Part shown: positions 51,264 through 60,181 of the stretch, one piece after another
Numbering within the stretch: the stretch's first letter is position 1
Layout: the number at the start of each line of letters is the position of its first letter
Source of the DNA: Hymenobacter sp. 15J16-1T3B
GTDB lineage: Bacteria > Bacteroidota > Bacteroidia > Cytophagales > Hymenobacteraceae
NCBI RefSeq assembly: GCF_020711235.1
Contig: NZ_JAJFAV010000003.1
Location: 248,001-312,000, forward strand
Direction: 5' to 3'
DNA length: 64,000 nucleotides
Notes under the pieces: model-generated
What the model saw: only the letters and a program-made list of their open reading frames with translations
Told to the model about the DNA's origin: nothing
Databases searched by the model: none
Translations under genes and position numbers: made by a program

Positions 51264-52091
51264 CTAGTTCTGTTCCAGAATCTGAAACAGCTCGTCGAGC
51301 TTGGGCGTGAGGATGATTTCGGTGCGGCGGTTCAAGGCCTTGTTCTGCGGCGAGTCGTTTTGGGCCACGGGCATATACTCCGAGCGGCCCGAGGGCGTCA
51401 CCTGCCCCGGCGCCATGCCGGCTTCGGTGAGGATGCGGGTAATTTCGGTGGCGCGCAGCACTGACAAGTCCCAGTTGTCCTTCATGCCGGCCGTGCCCCG
51501 GGCAATGGGCACGTTGTCGGTGTGGCCTTCCACCAGCACGTTCACGTCCTGGTTGCCCTTGAGGGCCGCGGCCAGCTTGCGCAGCGCTTCCTGCCCGCGC
51601 GGGTCCACTTTGGTCGAGCCCGACTTGAAGAGCAGTTGCTCCGACAGCGACACGTACACCTTGCCGTTGCGCAGGTTCACTTGCAGGTCTTGGGCGTTGA
51701 AGCCCAGCAGGGCGTCGGCCACGCGCTTGCGCAGGGCCTGCACGGCTTGGTCTTTTTCCACGAGCTTTTTCTGCAGCTCGGCCAGGCGCTGCTCCCGGTC
51801 TTTGAGGTCGGTCGAGAGCTGGGCGTTCTGCGCCTCGGCCCCGCTTAGGTTCTGGTTCAGCTGGTTGACCTGCTGGCTGCGCGAGGCCAGGCGCTGGCGC
51901 AGCTCTTCTTCGGTGCGGGCTTTGTCCTGCTGCAGGGCGGTTTTCTCCACCTGCAGCTGGTCGCGCGACTTGGTCAGGTCGGCGTTTTGCTGCTGCAGGG
52001 CGGTGTATTTTTTCTGCGACACGCAGCCGGGCGCGACGAGGGCGGCCAGCAGCGAAGCGGCCACGAGGCCGCGCGAAACGGGAAGGTGCAT
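51264..52091 (-). CDS. OmpA-family lipoprotein with coiled coil
   Basis: 275 aa from ATG 52091. Lipobox APGC at Cys23. Residues ~30-135 form a coiled coil (KYTALQQQNADLTKSRDQLQ..., AEAQNAQLSTDLKDREQRLAELQKKL). The C-terminal OmpA domain (~150-265) has LLFKSGSTKVDPRGQEALRKLA, NVLVEGHTDNVP, LSVLRATEITRILTEAG, and NRRTEIILTP. It should bind peptidoglycan while the lipid anchors it to the outer membrane. Contrast with Pal: the long coiled-coil spacer. Followed by a terminator; divergent from the S8 protease gene. Strand reading to 53618 is antisense to that gene and rejected. Confidence 0.9.
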   Translation of the reverse strand: MHLPVSRGLVAASLLAALVAPGCVSQKKYTALQQQNADLTKSRDQLQVEKTALQQDKARTEEELRQRLASRSQQVNQLNQNLSGAEAQNAQLSTDLKDREQRLAELQKKLVEKDQAVQALRKRVADALLGFNAQDLQVNLRNGKVYVSLSEQLLFKSGSTKVDPRGQEALRKLAAALKGNQDVNVLVEGHTDNVPIARGTAGMKDNWDLSVLRATEITRILTEAGMAPGQVTPSGRSEYMPVAQNDSPQNKALNRRTEIILTPKLDELFQILEQN

Positions 52092-52250
52092 AGTAAGGCG
52101 TGGTAAGGTCGGAAAACAGCCCGCGGCGGGCTGGGGATGCGCCGGGTTACGCAGGGCCGGCGCCGGAAGTTTTGGCCCGCCGCGGCCGGGGAGTAGCAGC
52201 GCGGCCTTTTCCGCCGTATTTTCGGCCCCGTTTCTCTTTCCCCGTTCCCG

Positions 52251-54080
52251 GTGCTGATTCGCCTGATGTTTGCTGGTTTGCTGGCCGTGGCCGTGGCCGC
52301 GCTGCCGTGGTGCCCGGCCGCGCCCCGGCCGGTGCCGAGTGCGCCGCCCGGCGCGGCCCCGGTCAAATGCTGGGTGTTTCTGCGCGACAAGCACGGCGTG
52401 GCGTTCGATGCGGCCACCTACTTCAGCCCCCAGGCCCGGGCCCGCCGCCGCCGCCAGCATCTGCCCGCCGCCGATTCCACCGACTTTCCGCTGCGCCTCG
52501 ATTACCTGCGCCAGGTGCACGCCGCCGTCGACTCGGTGACGGGTACCAGCCGCTGGTTCAACGCCGTGGCGTGCTGGGCCACGCCCGCCCAGGTGGCGGC
52601 GCTGCGGCAGTTGCCCGGCGTCCGGGCCGTCGAAGCCATGCCGGCCCGGCCGCTGCAGGCGGCGAGCCGGCGGCAGCCCGCTGCCCCTCCGGCCGCCTTC
52701 CGCCGCGCCGCCTGGCCCGACAGCACCCCGCACCTCACGGCCGAGGAGCGGCAACTGGCCCAGCGCCAGACGCGCACGCTCGGCGGGGAGGTGCTGCGGC
52801 GCCAGGGCCTCGACGGCCGCGGCCTGCGCATTGCCGTGCTCGACGTGGGCTTCAGCGGCGCCGGCGTGCACCCGGCCCTGGCGCAGCTGCGGCGCGACCA
52901 GCGCATCGTGGCCACCTACGACTTCATGCGCCGCCGCCCCGACGCGTTTCACGGCGGGTCGCACGGCACCGAGGTGCTGGCTTGCCTGGCCGGCCGCTTG
53001 TCCGAGGGCATTCCGCTGGGCCTTGCGCCGCAGGCCGAGTACCTGCTGGCCCGCACCGAGGCCCTGCACCGCGAAACCTTCGGCGAGGAGGAAGCCTGGC
53101 TGGCCGCCGCCGAGTGGGCCGACCGCCTCGGCGCCGACATCATCAACTCGTCGCTGGGCTACACCGACACCCGCTACTTCCGCGAGCAGATGAACGGCCG
53201 CACCAGCCTGGTGGCCCGCGCCGCCAACCTGGCCGCCCGCAAGGGCATGCTGGTGGTGTGCGCCGCCGGCAACGACGGCGACGACGACCGGTGGCGCCTG
53301 GTGGGCACGCCCGCCGACGCCGACTCGGTGCTGGCCGTGGGCGCCCTCGACCCGGACACCTGGCTCACCACCGATTTCAGCTCCTGCGGCCCCGCCGTGG
53401 GCGGCCGGCTCAAGCCCAACCTGACGGCTTTTGGAGTGGTGATGACCGCCGCGCCCGGCGGCGACGTGCAGGAGCTGGAAGGTACTTCCTTCGCCAGCCC
53501 GCTCGTAGCCGGCCTGGCCGCCTGTGTGTGGCAGCAGCGCCGCGGGTTGAAGGCCATGGAGCTGTTTCGGCTGCTGGAGCACTCGGGCACGCTCTACCCG
53601 TACTTCGACTACGCCCACGGCTACGGCCTGCCCCAGGCCGGCCGCTGCCTGACCGCCGCCCCGCCGGCTCCGGTGGCGCCCACGCTTGATATCGTGGCCA
53701 CAACCGGGGCGGTGCAGGTCGTGGTGCGGCCCGAAGCCACGCTGGTGCTGCGCCCGCTGCCGCTGTTTGCCGATTCGGTGGCGGCCGTCGGCACCCTGGC
53801 CGAGAGCAGCCGCAATGCCCCGCCGGTGCCGCGCCCGGGCCGCGAGCGAAGCTCCACAGCCCGCCCCGCCCCGTCGCCCGCGCCCGGCTTACCGCTCCCG
53901 CTGCCGTATCCCGATTACTGCTATTGGCACCTGGCCGACGCCCGCGGCCGCCTGCGCCGCTACGAGGTGCTGGAAGTGTCGCAGCGGGCGGTGCTGCGCT
54001 TGCCCGCCGGCAGCTGGCAGCCCGGCGACGTGCTGCGGGTGCACTACCGCGGCTACACCGCCGAAAAACCTTTGCCTTAG
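52251..54080 (+). CDS. S8 (subtilisin-like) serine protease, secreted
   Basis: 609 aa from GTG 52251 (604 from ATG 52266). N-terminal hydrophobic segment, then a pro-like region to ~185 (WVFLRDKHGVAFDAATYFSPQARARRRRQH...). Catalytic triad Asp198 (IAVLDVGFSG), His238 (GGSHGTEVLAC) and Ser413 (EGTSFASPLVAG), with oxyanion Asn341 in AAGNDGD. The triad order D-H-S is as expected. The part after ~440 is Pro-rich (RPGRERSSTARPAPSPAPG) with a last beta segment. No T9SS sorting domain seen, so secretion beyond the periplasm is unclear. Subgroup resembles Bacteroidota S8 proteins that start with KVWVxFxDK. Confidence 0.88.
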   Translation: MLIRLMFAGLLAVAVAALPWCPAAPRPVPSAPPGAAPVKCWVFLRDKHGVAFDAATYFSPQARARRRRQHLPAADSTDFPLRLDYLRQVHAAVDSVTGTSRWFNAVACWATPAQVAALRQLPGVRAVEAMPARPLQAASRRQPAAPPAAFRRAAWPDSTPHLTAEERQLAQRQTRTLGGEVLRRQGLDGRGLRIAVLDVGFSGAGVHPALAQLRRDQRIVATYDFMRRRPDAFHGGSHGTEVLACLAGRLSEGIPLGLAPQAEYLLARTEALHRETFGEEEAWLAAAEWADRLGADIINSSLGYTDTRYFREQMNGRTSLVARAANLAARKGMLVVCAAGNDGDDDRWRLVGTPADADSVLAVGALDPDTWLTTDFSSCGPAVGGRLKPNLTAFGVVMTAAPGGDVQELEGTSFASPLVAGLAACVWQQRRGLKAMELFRLLEHSGTLYPYFDYAHGYGLPQAGRCLTAAPPAPVAPTLDIVATTGAVQVVVRPEATLVLRPLPLFADSVAAVGTLAESSRNAPPVPRPGRERSSTARPAPSPAPGLPLPLPYPDYCYWHLADARGRLRRYEVLEVSQRAVLRLPAGSWQPGDVLRVHYRGYTAEKPLP

Positions 54081-54179
54081 CGTGGTATGCCGTTACTAGT
54101 CGTGAGCAGATTGAGAAGCCTGCCGTCAGCACTCCACCCCCAGGCGCCCCGTCCGGACGCGCACCCCGCGCCGCGCAGA

Positions 54180-54905
54180 ATGGGGAGGGCACTGGCGGGC
54201 TTGGGCTTGGCCGGGGCGCTGCTGGTGCTGCCGGCCGCGCCGGCCCGGGCCCAACGGGCGCTGCTCAGCACCGACGTGGCCGCCGATACCGCCCGGCAGA
54301 CCTACGGCCCGCACCGCCGCCACTTTCGGCACCTGTACCTGGCCTACCTGCCCGTGCTGGGCCAGCCCGCCGGCCGCGGCGCCGACCTGCGCCCTTGGAA
54401 CTCGGCCGAAACCGTGCTGGGCCTGCGCGAAAAGCTGCAGCTGACCCCGCTGCTGGCCGTGGGGGCCGATGTGCGCTACGTATTTGTGCGCTACGGGCTG
54501 GCCCAAAAGGCCGACAAAATGCTGCCCGACCCGCTGCTGCACCACCGCGAGGCCCTGCTGCTGCACCGCACCGACCTGGAAGGCTGGGCCCGCCTGCGCT
54601 TCGGCCGGGCGGGCAACACCGTGGGCCGCTACCTGGACGTGAGCGGCTGGGGTGGCTGGGTAGCCGCCACCGCCCACCGCACCGAGGACGAACCCAACAG
54701 CGGCCGCGCCAAACGCGTGAAAACCACCGAAACCGGCCTGCCGTACCTGCGCCGCTGGACCTACGGGGCCGGGACCCGCCTCGGCAGCCAGCGCCTGGCC
54801 CTTACCGCCCGCTACCGCCTCAGCGACACCTTCCGCGGGCCGGTTGCCGCCGCCGTGCCCGAGCTACCGCGCTGGACGGTGGGCCTGGAAATCGGTGTGC
54901 TCTGA
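54180..54905 (+). CDS. Secreted hypothetical protein, probably outer-membrane beta-barrel
   Basis: 241 aa from ATG 54180, which begins a signal peptide (LAGLGLAGALLVLPAAPARAQ); ATG 54087 would add 31 unsuited residues. The mature protein consists of alternating strands ending in aromatics (HLYLAYLPVLG, LLAVGADVRYVFVRYGLA, RLRFGRAGNTVGRYLDVSGWGGWVA, GSQRLALTARYRLSD) and a terminal WTVGLEIGVL, consistent with a small outer-membrane barrel. No function can be assigned. It follows the S8 gene by 99 bp and is likely co-directional only. Confidence 0.6.
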   Translation: MGRALAGLGLAGALLVLPAAPARAQRALLSTDVAADTARQTYGPHRRHFRHLYLAYLPVLGQPAGRGADLRPWNSAETVLGLREKLQLTPLLAVGADVRYVFVRYGLAQKADKMLPDPLLHHREALLLHRTDLEGWARLRFGRAGNTVGRYLDVSGWGGWVAATAHRTEDEPNSGRAKRVKTTETGLPYLRRWTYGAGTRLGSQRLALTARYRLSDTFRGPVAAAVPELPRWTVGLEIGVL

Positions 54906-55042
54906 AGCGGCCGGGCGCAACCACGACAATATCCTTGCGTACCGGGCAACAAAACAGCTTGCCGCTGCGATATTCGCGGCTCGTTGCCCGCCGCTGCCGC
55001 CGCTTGCGTATACGGCGTACTCCCCCTGACTCACCACTCCCC

Positions 55043-55648
55043 ATGAAACACATATTGCTCCCCGCTGCGCTGCTGCTGTTGCTGGCCCAGTCGTCCTGCG
55101 TGACGACGGACCGCGAGGTAGGCACGTCGAGTAACCCCGAGCGCGTGTACACGCCCAAACCGGAGGCCGAGCGCAGCCGCCTCAACAGCCGCACGGTGCT
55201 GCGCACCGTGCAAACCCAGCACGCGTTTTCCGACCGCGGCAGCAAAGACAAGTTTGTACTGCTGCTGCAAGGCCCGAAAATCATCGACGCCAACGCCCGC
55301 TTCCTGATCATCTCGGCCAAAGGCGACACGCTGCGCAACGAGGTCATTCCGGCCAAAGCCCTGATCGATGACCGCAGCCTGCAAAACGACCCGCAGGCCT
55401 CCTCGGTGCGCACCCGCGAGCTGGCCATTCTGCAGGGCATGAACCGCTTCTTCGCCGACGACAAGTTCACCTCGCCCGCCATTCCGCGCACCGTCACCAC
55501 CGCGCCGGAGGGCAGCGACCCAGAAGGCTGGAGCGCCGTGCAGGCCGACAACCGCGCCGTCGGGTTTGATTACATCGACGCCTCGGGCCGCGAAAAGCGC
55601 ATTGCCTACGCCAAAAAGCTCAACAAAGCCGTCATCGTCGCGGAGTAA
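55043..55648 (+). CDS. Hypothetical lipoprotein
   Basis: 201 aa from ATG 55043. Lipobox AQSSC at about residue 19 (ALLLLLAQSSCVTTD). The globular part holds KFVLLLQGPKIIDANARFLIISAKGDTLRNEVIPAKALI and ends VGFDYIDASGREKRIAYAKKLNKAVIV. The C-terminal segment looks like a beta-strand-helix-strand unit. No known family recognised. The frame is open far upstream to 53924, but this part is antisense or out of frame with the S8 and barrel genes. Confidence 0.65.
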   Translation: MKHILLPAALLLLLAQSSCVTTDREVGTSSNPERVYTPKPEAERSRLNSRTVLRTVQTQHAFSDRGSKDKFVLLLQGPKIIDANARFLIISAKGDTLRNEVIPAKALIDDRSLQNDPQASSVRTRELAILQGMNRFFADDKFTSPAIPRTVTTAPEGSDPEGWSAVQADNRAVGFDYIDASGREKRIAYAKKLNKAVIVAE

Positions 55649-55711
55649 TGCTGGTGGGGCGCTGACGGCCACGGTGCAACCGTGCTGGTCTTGCTGATCC
55701 ACGCCATGCCA

Positions 55712-55753
55712 ACAACAAAAGCCCATTCCCGCGCAGGAATGGGCTTTTGTTGT
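55712..55753. terminator. Strong bidirectional terminator
   Basis: 18-bp perfect arms ACAACAAAAGCCCATTCC / GGAATGGGCTTTTGTTGT (55712-55729, 55736-55753) between the convergent lipoprotein and M23 genes, with A- and T-rich stem ends. Confidence 0.9.
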
Positions 55754-55792
55754 AATAGGGGTAAGGCGCAGGCGAGCCGGCCGTGCTACCGG

Positions 55793-57148
55793 TTAGCCAT
55801 TGCGGACCCAGCCCACGCGGCCGGCCGCGTTGCGCACCAGGCGGTAGCCGCTCCATTCGCCGAGCACGGCCACGCGGCTGCGGGCGGGCAGCGTGTCCAG
55901 CGGGGCCGCCGTAGCCGTAGGCAAGCTCAGCAGGTCGGCCGGCGCGGGCAGGGCTTCGCGGCGCAGGGCTTCCGTGGCCACCGCTTTGGCCGGTACGTAG
56001 CCCAGGCGGCCGGCGGGCGTTTGTACCCGCAGCCACTCGGTCGTGGCGCCCACCACGAGCAACGGGGCGTTTTTGGGCAAGGCCGCCGGCTTGCCGTTCG
56101 CCGCGACGGGCGCGGTTAGCAAGGCGGTGCGGCTGCCCGTCAAGCGCACCCACTGGCCCAGGCGCTCGGCCGGGGTGCGCGGGGCGGCCGGCTCCCGGTC
56201 GGCGCGGCGCACAAACGGGTAAGGGTCGACGGCGCCGCGGCCACCGCGGTACACGCCGAAATGCAGGTGCGGCGGGGTGGTGCGGGCGTTGCCCGTGTTG
56301 CCCACCAAGCCCAGGGTGTCGCCCGCTTTCACCAGCGTGCCGGGGCCGACCAGCTGCTTCGAGAGGTGGGCGTAGTAGAGGTGGTTGCCGTGGGTGTCGC
56401 TGAGCCACACCACCAGCCCGCCGCGGGGCGTGTCGCCGACGCGGGTAATCATGCCGGGCGCCGCCGCTACCACGGGCGTGCCTTTGGCGGCAAAGATGTC
56501 GACGCCCTCGTGGCGGCGGGCGCCGTTGTCGCGGTCGGCGCCCCAAAACGAGCCGGCCGCCGCGTCGCTCTTGCCCTGCACCGGGAAGGCCAGCGAGGGG
56601 GCACGCTGAATGCGGACGGTGAAGCGGGCCGAGCGCAGCAGCTCGGGCTGCACGCGCAGCAGGTGCTGCTGGTCGTCGGTGGCCACGTAGCTAAAGGTGC
56701 GGGTGGCAGTATCGGCCGAGGCCAGGGGCCGCAGGCGGCCGGCCGAGGTCGGGTCCAGTTCAAAAGCGTCGAGAAACACGCGCACATCGGCCGTGGCCGG
56801 CTCCACAGTCAGGCTGATGTTGATTTTTTCGCCCGCACGCACCGCGTAGCGGTAGGACGCAGCAAAGGCCTGCTCGGCCCGGAAGATGCCGGTTTCGCGG
56901 AAGGGCAACGTCACCACCAAAGAGTCCTGCAAGGCACGGTCGGCGGCCAGCAGCCAGTCGCGGCCCAGGGCCGTGCGGTCGAGGCCCGACTGCCGGAGTT
57001 GGCGGGCGTACGCCTCGTGGGCGGTGCGGGGCTGGTTGAAAATGCCCTGCAGCGTCTGTTGCTTGCCGCAGGAAACCAGGAAGAAGGAGAACAGGAATAT
57101 CGATAAAAGCCAGCCCAGCGGCCGGCGCGTCGTCGTCAATTGGCGCAT
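55793..57148 (-). CDS. M23 peptidoglycan endopeptidase, lipoprotein, with SH3 domains
   Basis: 451 aa from ATG 57148. Lipobox LVSC at Cys27 (FLFSFFLVSCGKQ). LytM/M23 catalytic core: His213 and Asp217 (RRHEGVDIFAAKG) and His294/His296 (PPHLHFGVY), the complete zinc set. Two SH3-like segments follow: VRLTGSRTALLTAP to LGYVPAKAVA, and SRVAVLGEWSGYRLVRNAAGRVGWV. It would cut peptide bridges in the cell wall and bind it through the SH3 parts. ~110 residues between the lipobox and the domain are unassigned. The ORF extends upstream to 57394, but ATG 57148 has the lipoprotein signal. Confidence 0.9.
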   Translation of the reverse strand: MRQLTTTRRPLGWLLSIFLFSFFLVSCGKQQTLQGIFNQPRTAHEAYARQLRQSGLDRTALGRDWLLAADRALQDSLVVTLPFRETGIFRAEQAFAASYRYAVRAGEKINISLTVEPATADVRVFLDAFELDPTSAGRLRPLASADTATRTFSYVATDDQQHLLRVQPELLRSARFTVRIQRAPSLAFPVQGKSDAAAGSFWGADRDNGARRHEGVDIFAAKGTPVVAAAPGMITRVGDTPRGGLVVWLSDTHGNHLYYAHLSKQLVGPGTLVKAGDTLGLVGNTGNARTTPPHLHFGVYRGGRGAVDPYPFVRRADREPAAPRTPAERLGQWVRLTGSRTALLTAPVAANGKPAALPKNAPLLVVGATTEWLRVQTPAGRLGYVPAKAVATEALRREALPAPADLLSLPTATAAPLDTLPARSRVAVLGEWSGYRLVRNAAGRVGWVRNG

Positions 57149-57441
57149 ACCAGGGCAGAACACCGGCAGGGGGCGCAACGTTCGGTACCGCGGGAGGCCC
57201 CGCCGTGACAGGACGCGACCCTTGATTAGCAGGTAGTTGCCGAGCCGGCTTGGGGGGTGCAGTATTGGCCGAAAGCCGTCGCGCCGGTAGCCAGGCCCGC
57301 TTGGGAAGCAGGTCGACAACCCCGCCGCCGACGGTGCTGGCCCCGTCGGCCAGGGCACCAAGGCGGCCGCCCTGGGGCGGAGGCGGGGGCGCAAGCGTGG
57401 CGGAAGCTGTAATATTGGCGTCTGCCTATCGTGTCATTGCT

Positions 57442-58152
57442 ATGTTTTCGCCCGACCGTATTCTGACTATTCGCAAAAGCCGGGGTCTTTCCCAGGAAAT
57501 GCTGGCCGAGCAATCCGGCGTGAGCTTGCGCACCATTCAGCGGGTGGAGCAGGGCGACACCGTGCCGCGCGGCCACACCCTGCAGGCCCTGGCCGCCGCG
57601 CTGGGCGTGACCCTCGACGAGTTTCGCGCGGCGCCGGAACGCGCCATGGTCCCGCCGGCGGGGCCGGCCGAGCTAGGGAGCAGCCCGCTGACGGTGCCCA
57701 CGGCGGCCCAGGTGCCCGCCCTGCGGCCCGCAGCCGAGGACGAAGCGGCCCTGGCGCACGTCCGGCTGCTGGCCAGTGCGCCCGCGCTGCGTGAGGACCC
57801 GCAGTTTCTGCAGCTGCTCAACCTGAGCGCGCTCAGCTTTCTGGTGCTGCCGCTGCTCAATATCATCCTACCCGTGCTGCTCTGGCGCGCCCGCCGCCAC
57901 GATACGGCGCACGTGGCCGAAGTCGGCCGGCGGGTGCTCGGCTTTCAAGTGCTATGGCAGGTCAGCAGCACGGCGGCCTACTTGGTGCTGGTGCTCATCA
58001 ACTGGGTGGCGGCGAAGTACTTTCACACCAAGTTTCCCGGGACGTTTCTCGGCGTGTTCGTGGTGTCGTACCTGCTCAACGTGCTGGCGGTAGGCTACGA
58101 AGCCCTGCGCTTACGGCGCGGCCAGCTGGATATTTACCGGTTTAGCTTATAG
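57442..58152 (+). CDS. XRE-family regulator fused to a membrane domain (DUF4870-like)
   Basis: 236 aa from ATG 57442. HTH_XRE at ~4-58: RILTIRKSRGLSQEMLAEQSGVSLRTIQRVEQGDTVPRGHTLQALAAALGVTL. Then a Pro-rich linker and three membrane helices: SALSFLVLPLLNIILPVLLW, WQVSSTAAYLVLVLINWVA and TFLGVFVVSYLLNVLAVGYEAL, in the DUF4870-like arrangement with ARRHDTAHVAE. Such one-piece membrane regulators bind DNA while anchored in the inner membrane. TAATATTG at 57410 (24 nt upstream) resembles a -7 box. Divergent from the M23 gene. Confidence 0.82.
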   Translation: MFSPDRILTIRKSRGLSQEMLAEQSGVSLRTIQRVEQGDTVPRGHTLQALAAALGVTLDEFRAAPERAMVPPAGPAELGSSPLTVPTAAQVPALRPAAEDEAALAHVRLLASAPALREDPQFLQLLNLSALSFLVLPLLNIILPVLLWRARRHDTAHVAEVGRRVLGFQVLWQVSSTAAYLVLVLINWVAAKYFHTKFPGTFLGVFVVSYLLNVLAVGYEALRLRRGQLDIYRFSL

Positions 58153-58235
58153 TTAAATTGCTGGTAATAAGTTAGTTGTTGGAAATGGCGGTGAAATGGC
58201 GGCAATATGACGCACGGCCGGGCGAGGGCAGCGGG

Positions 58236-58243
58236 TAGGTTTG
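58236..58243 (+). promoter_or_regulatory. -7 promoter box of the aspartic-protease-like gene
   Basis: TAGGTTTG, a perfect TAnnTTTG box, 30 nt before ATG 58274. Confidence 0.7.
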
Positions 58244-58273
58244 ACCCAGTCTTTCAGCCCAACTCCCGGCCCC

Positions 58274-59236
58274 ATGAAAACCCTCGCCAAAATCCTCCTT
58301 TCCGTTGTGCTGCTGCTCGTGCTCGGCGGCCTGGGCGGCTACTTCTACATGCAGCAGAAGTTTGCTCCGCCGGCCAACCAGCTCCGCGTCACCGGGCTGC
58401 CCGCCCAGGGCGTCTTCGTGTGGCAAGCCGACGCCAATGCCCGCCGCGCCCACCAGCTGGTGCCCGTGCGGGTGCCGGGCTGCGCCCGCACTTGCTACCT
58501 GCAATTCGACACCGGCGCGCCCTACACCGTGTTCTACGCCCACCCGCTGGCTGCCCTACACGCCCAGTACCCCGCCGCCGGCCCGGCCCTGCTGCCCCAG
58601 GCCGATACCGTCCGCAACCTGGCCTTCCGGCTGGCCGGGGCCCGGATGCTGGTGCGTCGGGCGCCGGTGCTCCAATACGGCGCCCACACGCTGCCCGCCG
58701 ACACTGCTGCCCCCTTCATCGTCGGCACGCTCGGCGCCGACGTGTTGGAGGGCCGCGTGCTCGTCATCGACTACCTCCGCCGGCGCTTCAGCCTCTACGC
58801 CGCCGTGCCCGACAGCCTGGCCGGGCGGGCCGACTTTGTGCCCCTGGAGCTGAAGAGCCGCCGCGTGATGCTCAGCGCCACGGTGCCAGGGCAGTCGGGC
58901 CCGCTGATGTTCGACAGCGGCAGCAGCGCCTTCGCCCTGCTCACCAGTCAGAGCCGCTGGCAGGAGCTGCGCCGGCCCGCCGCGCCGGTGCGCACCACGT
59001 CGGTGAATTCCTGGGGCAAGACGCTCACTACCCACACGGCCCCCACCGCGGCGGCCCTGCGCCTGGGCGCGACGGAGCTGTCCCTGGGCACCGTGAGCTA
59101 CATGACTGGCATGAACCTGATGCAGCAGCTGCTGACGCGCGTGTCGGGCCTGGCCGGCATGTTGGGCAACGAACCCTTCGCCGGCCGCACCATCATCCTC
59201 GACGCGCCGGGCGGCCGGTTCGGGGTGCTGCGCTAA
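58274..59236 (+). CDS. Two-lobed aspartic-protease-like protein
   Basis: 320 aa from ATG 58274. One N-terminal membrane or signal helix (LAKILLSVVLLLVLGGLGGYF). Two aspartic-protease signatures: LQFDTGAPYTVFY (Asp79) and LMFDSGSSAFALLT (Asp214), each followed by a matching psi-loop-like segment: IVGTLGADVLEGRVLVIDYLRRRFSL and GLAGMLGNEPFAGRTIILDAPGGRFGVL. The two halves thus repeat, as in pepsin-type enzymes made of two retropepsin-like lobes. Most bacterial members have one lobe and act as dimers. Predicted periplasmic peptidase; activity unproven. Confidence 0.75.
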   Translation: MKTLAKILLSVVLLLVLGGLGGYFYMQQKFAPPANQLRVTGLPAQGVFVWQADANARRAHQLVPVRVPGCARTCYLQFDTGAPYTVFYAHPLAALHAQYPAAGPALLPQADTVRNLAFRLAGARMLVRRAPVLQYGAHTLPADTAAPFIVGTLGADVLEGRVLVIDYLRRRFSLYAAVPDSLAGRADFVPLELKSRRVMLSATVPGQSGPLMFDSGSSAFALLTSQSRWQELRRPAAPVRTTSVNSWGKTLTTHTAPTAAALRLGATELSLGTVSYMTGMNLMQQLLTRVSGLAGMLGNEPFAGRTIILDAPGGRFGVLR

Positions 59237-59272
59237 CCGCGGGCGGGGCCGGGCGGTTGTCGGTGGGGCCGC

Positions 59273-59280
59273 TACCTTTA
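59273..59280 (+). promoter_or_regulatory. Probable -7 box of the HMG-CoA lyase operon
   Basis: TACCTTTA, one mismatch to TAnnTTTG, 28 nt before ATG 59309. Confidence 0.5.
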
Positions 59281-59308
59281 CGGCCCATTCCCACCGCTTC
59301 TGCTCCCC

Positions 59309-60169
59309 ATGAAACTCATCGAGTGCCCCCGCGACGCCATGCAAGGCTGGCCGGACTTCATCCCGACGGAAACCAAAACCGCCTACCTCAACCAGCTGCT
59401 GCGCGTGGGCTTCGACACGCTGGACTTCGGCTCCTTCGTTTCGCCCAAGGCCATTCCGCAGCTGCGCGACACGGCCGAAGTGCTGGCCGGCCTCGACCTG
59501 AGCCAGACCCGCACCAAGCTGCTGGCCATCGTGGCCAACCTGCGCGGGGCCGAAACCGCCGCGGGCTACTCCGAAATTCAGTACCTGGGCTTCCCGCTGT
59601 CGGTGTCGGAAACGTTTCAGCAGCGCAACACCAACAAGAGCATCAGCGAGGCGCTGGCAGAAGTGGCCCAAATGCAGACCCTCTGCCAGCAGCGCGGCAA
59701 GGAACTGGTGGTGTACCTCTCTATGGGCTTCGGCAACCCCTACGGTGACCCGTGGAACCCCGAAGTGCTCGGCGAGTTTACCCGCAAGCTCGACGCGCTG
59801 GGCGTGCGCATCGTGGCCCTGTCCGACACCATCGGCGCCTCCACCCCGGAAACCATCATTCCGCCCTTCCGCGAGCTGACGGCGGCCTTCCAGCACATTG
59901 AATTTGGCGCCCACCTGCACACCACCCCGCCGAGCTGGCGCGAGAAGGTGGACGCGGCCTACAGCGCCGGCTGCCGCCGCTTCGACGGGGCCCTGGGCGG
60001 CATCGGCGGCTGCCCCATGGCCGCCGACGAGCTGACCGGCAACATGGCCACCGAAAACTTGGTGGAATACCTGCAGGAGCAGGGCGTACCCACTGGGCTA
60101 GACCTGGAAGCCTTGGCCGCCGCCCAGCGCATGAGCGCGCAGGTGTTTGGCCAAACCCTCGCGCACTAG
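59309..60169 (+). CDS. Hydroxymethylglutaryl-CoA lyase
   Basis: 286 aa. TIM-barrel lyase of the DRE family: IECPRDAMQGW (Arg8, Asp9; usual form PRDGxQ, here PRDAMQ), metal ligands His202 and His204 (FGAHLHTT), and the signature GGIGGCPMAADELTGNMATENLV with catalytic Cys235. It splits HMG-CoA into acetoacetate and acetyl-CoA in leucine breakdown. Bacteroidota sequences often carry this slightly altered N-terminal motif. First gene of an operon with a 113-aa unknown and a LutA-like protein (gaps of 12 and 2 bp). Confidence 0.9.
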   Translation: MKLIECPRDAMQGWPDFIPTETKTAYLNQLLRVGFDTLDFGSFVSPKAIPQLRDTAEVLAGLDLSQTRTKLLAIVANLRGAETAAGYSEIQYLGFPLSVSETFQQRNTNKSISEALAEVAQMQTLCQQRGKELVVYLSMGFGNPYGDPWNPEVLGEFTRKLDALGVRIVALSDTIGASTPETIIPPFRELTAAFQHIEFGAHLHTTPPSWREKVDAAYSAGCRRFDGALGGIGGCPMAADELTGNMATENLVEYLQEQGVPTGLDLEALAAAQRMSAQVFGQTLAH

Positions 60170-60181
60170 CAACTTGCCGCT

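Noticed and set aside
51264-53618. 784-aa minus frame as one protein
   Set aside because: Only the part after ATG 52091 has signal peptide, coiled coil and OmpA domain; the rest is antisense to the S8 gene.
53924-55042. Long N-terminal extension of the 55043 lipoprotein
   Set aside because: Out of frame with the S8 and barrel genes, Arg/Pro/Gly-rich; ATG 55043 starts a lipoprotein signal.
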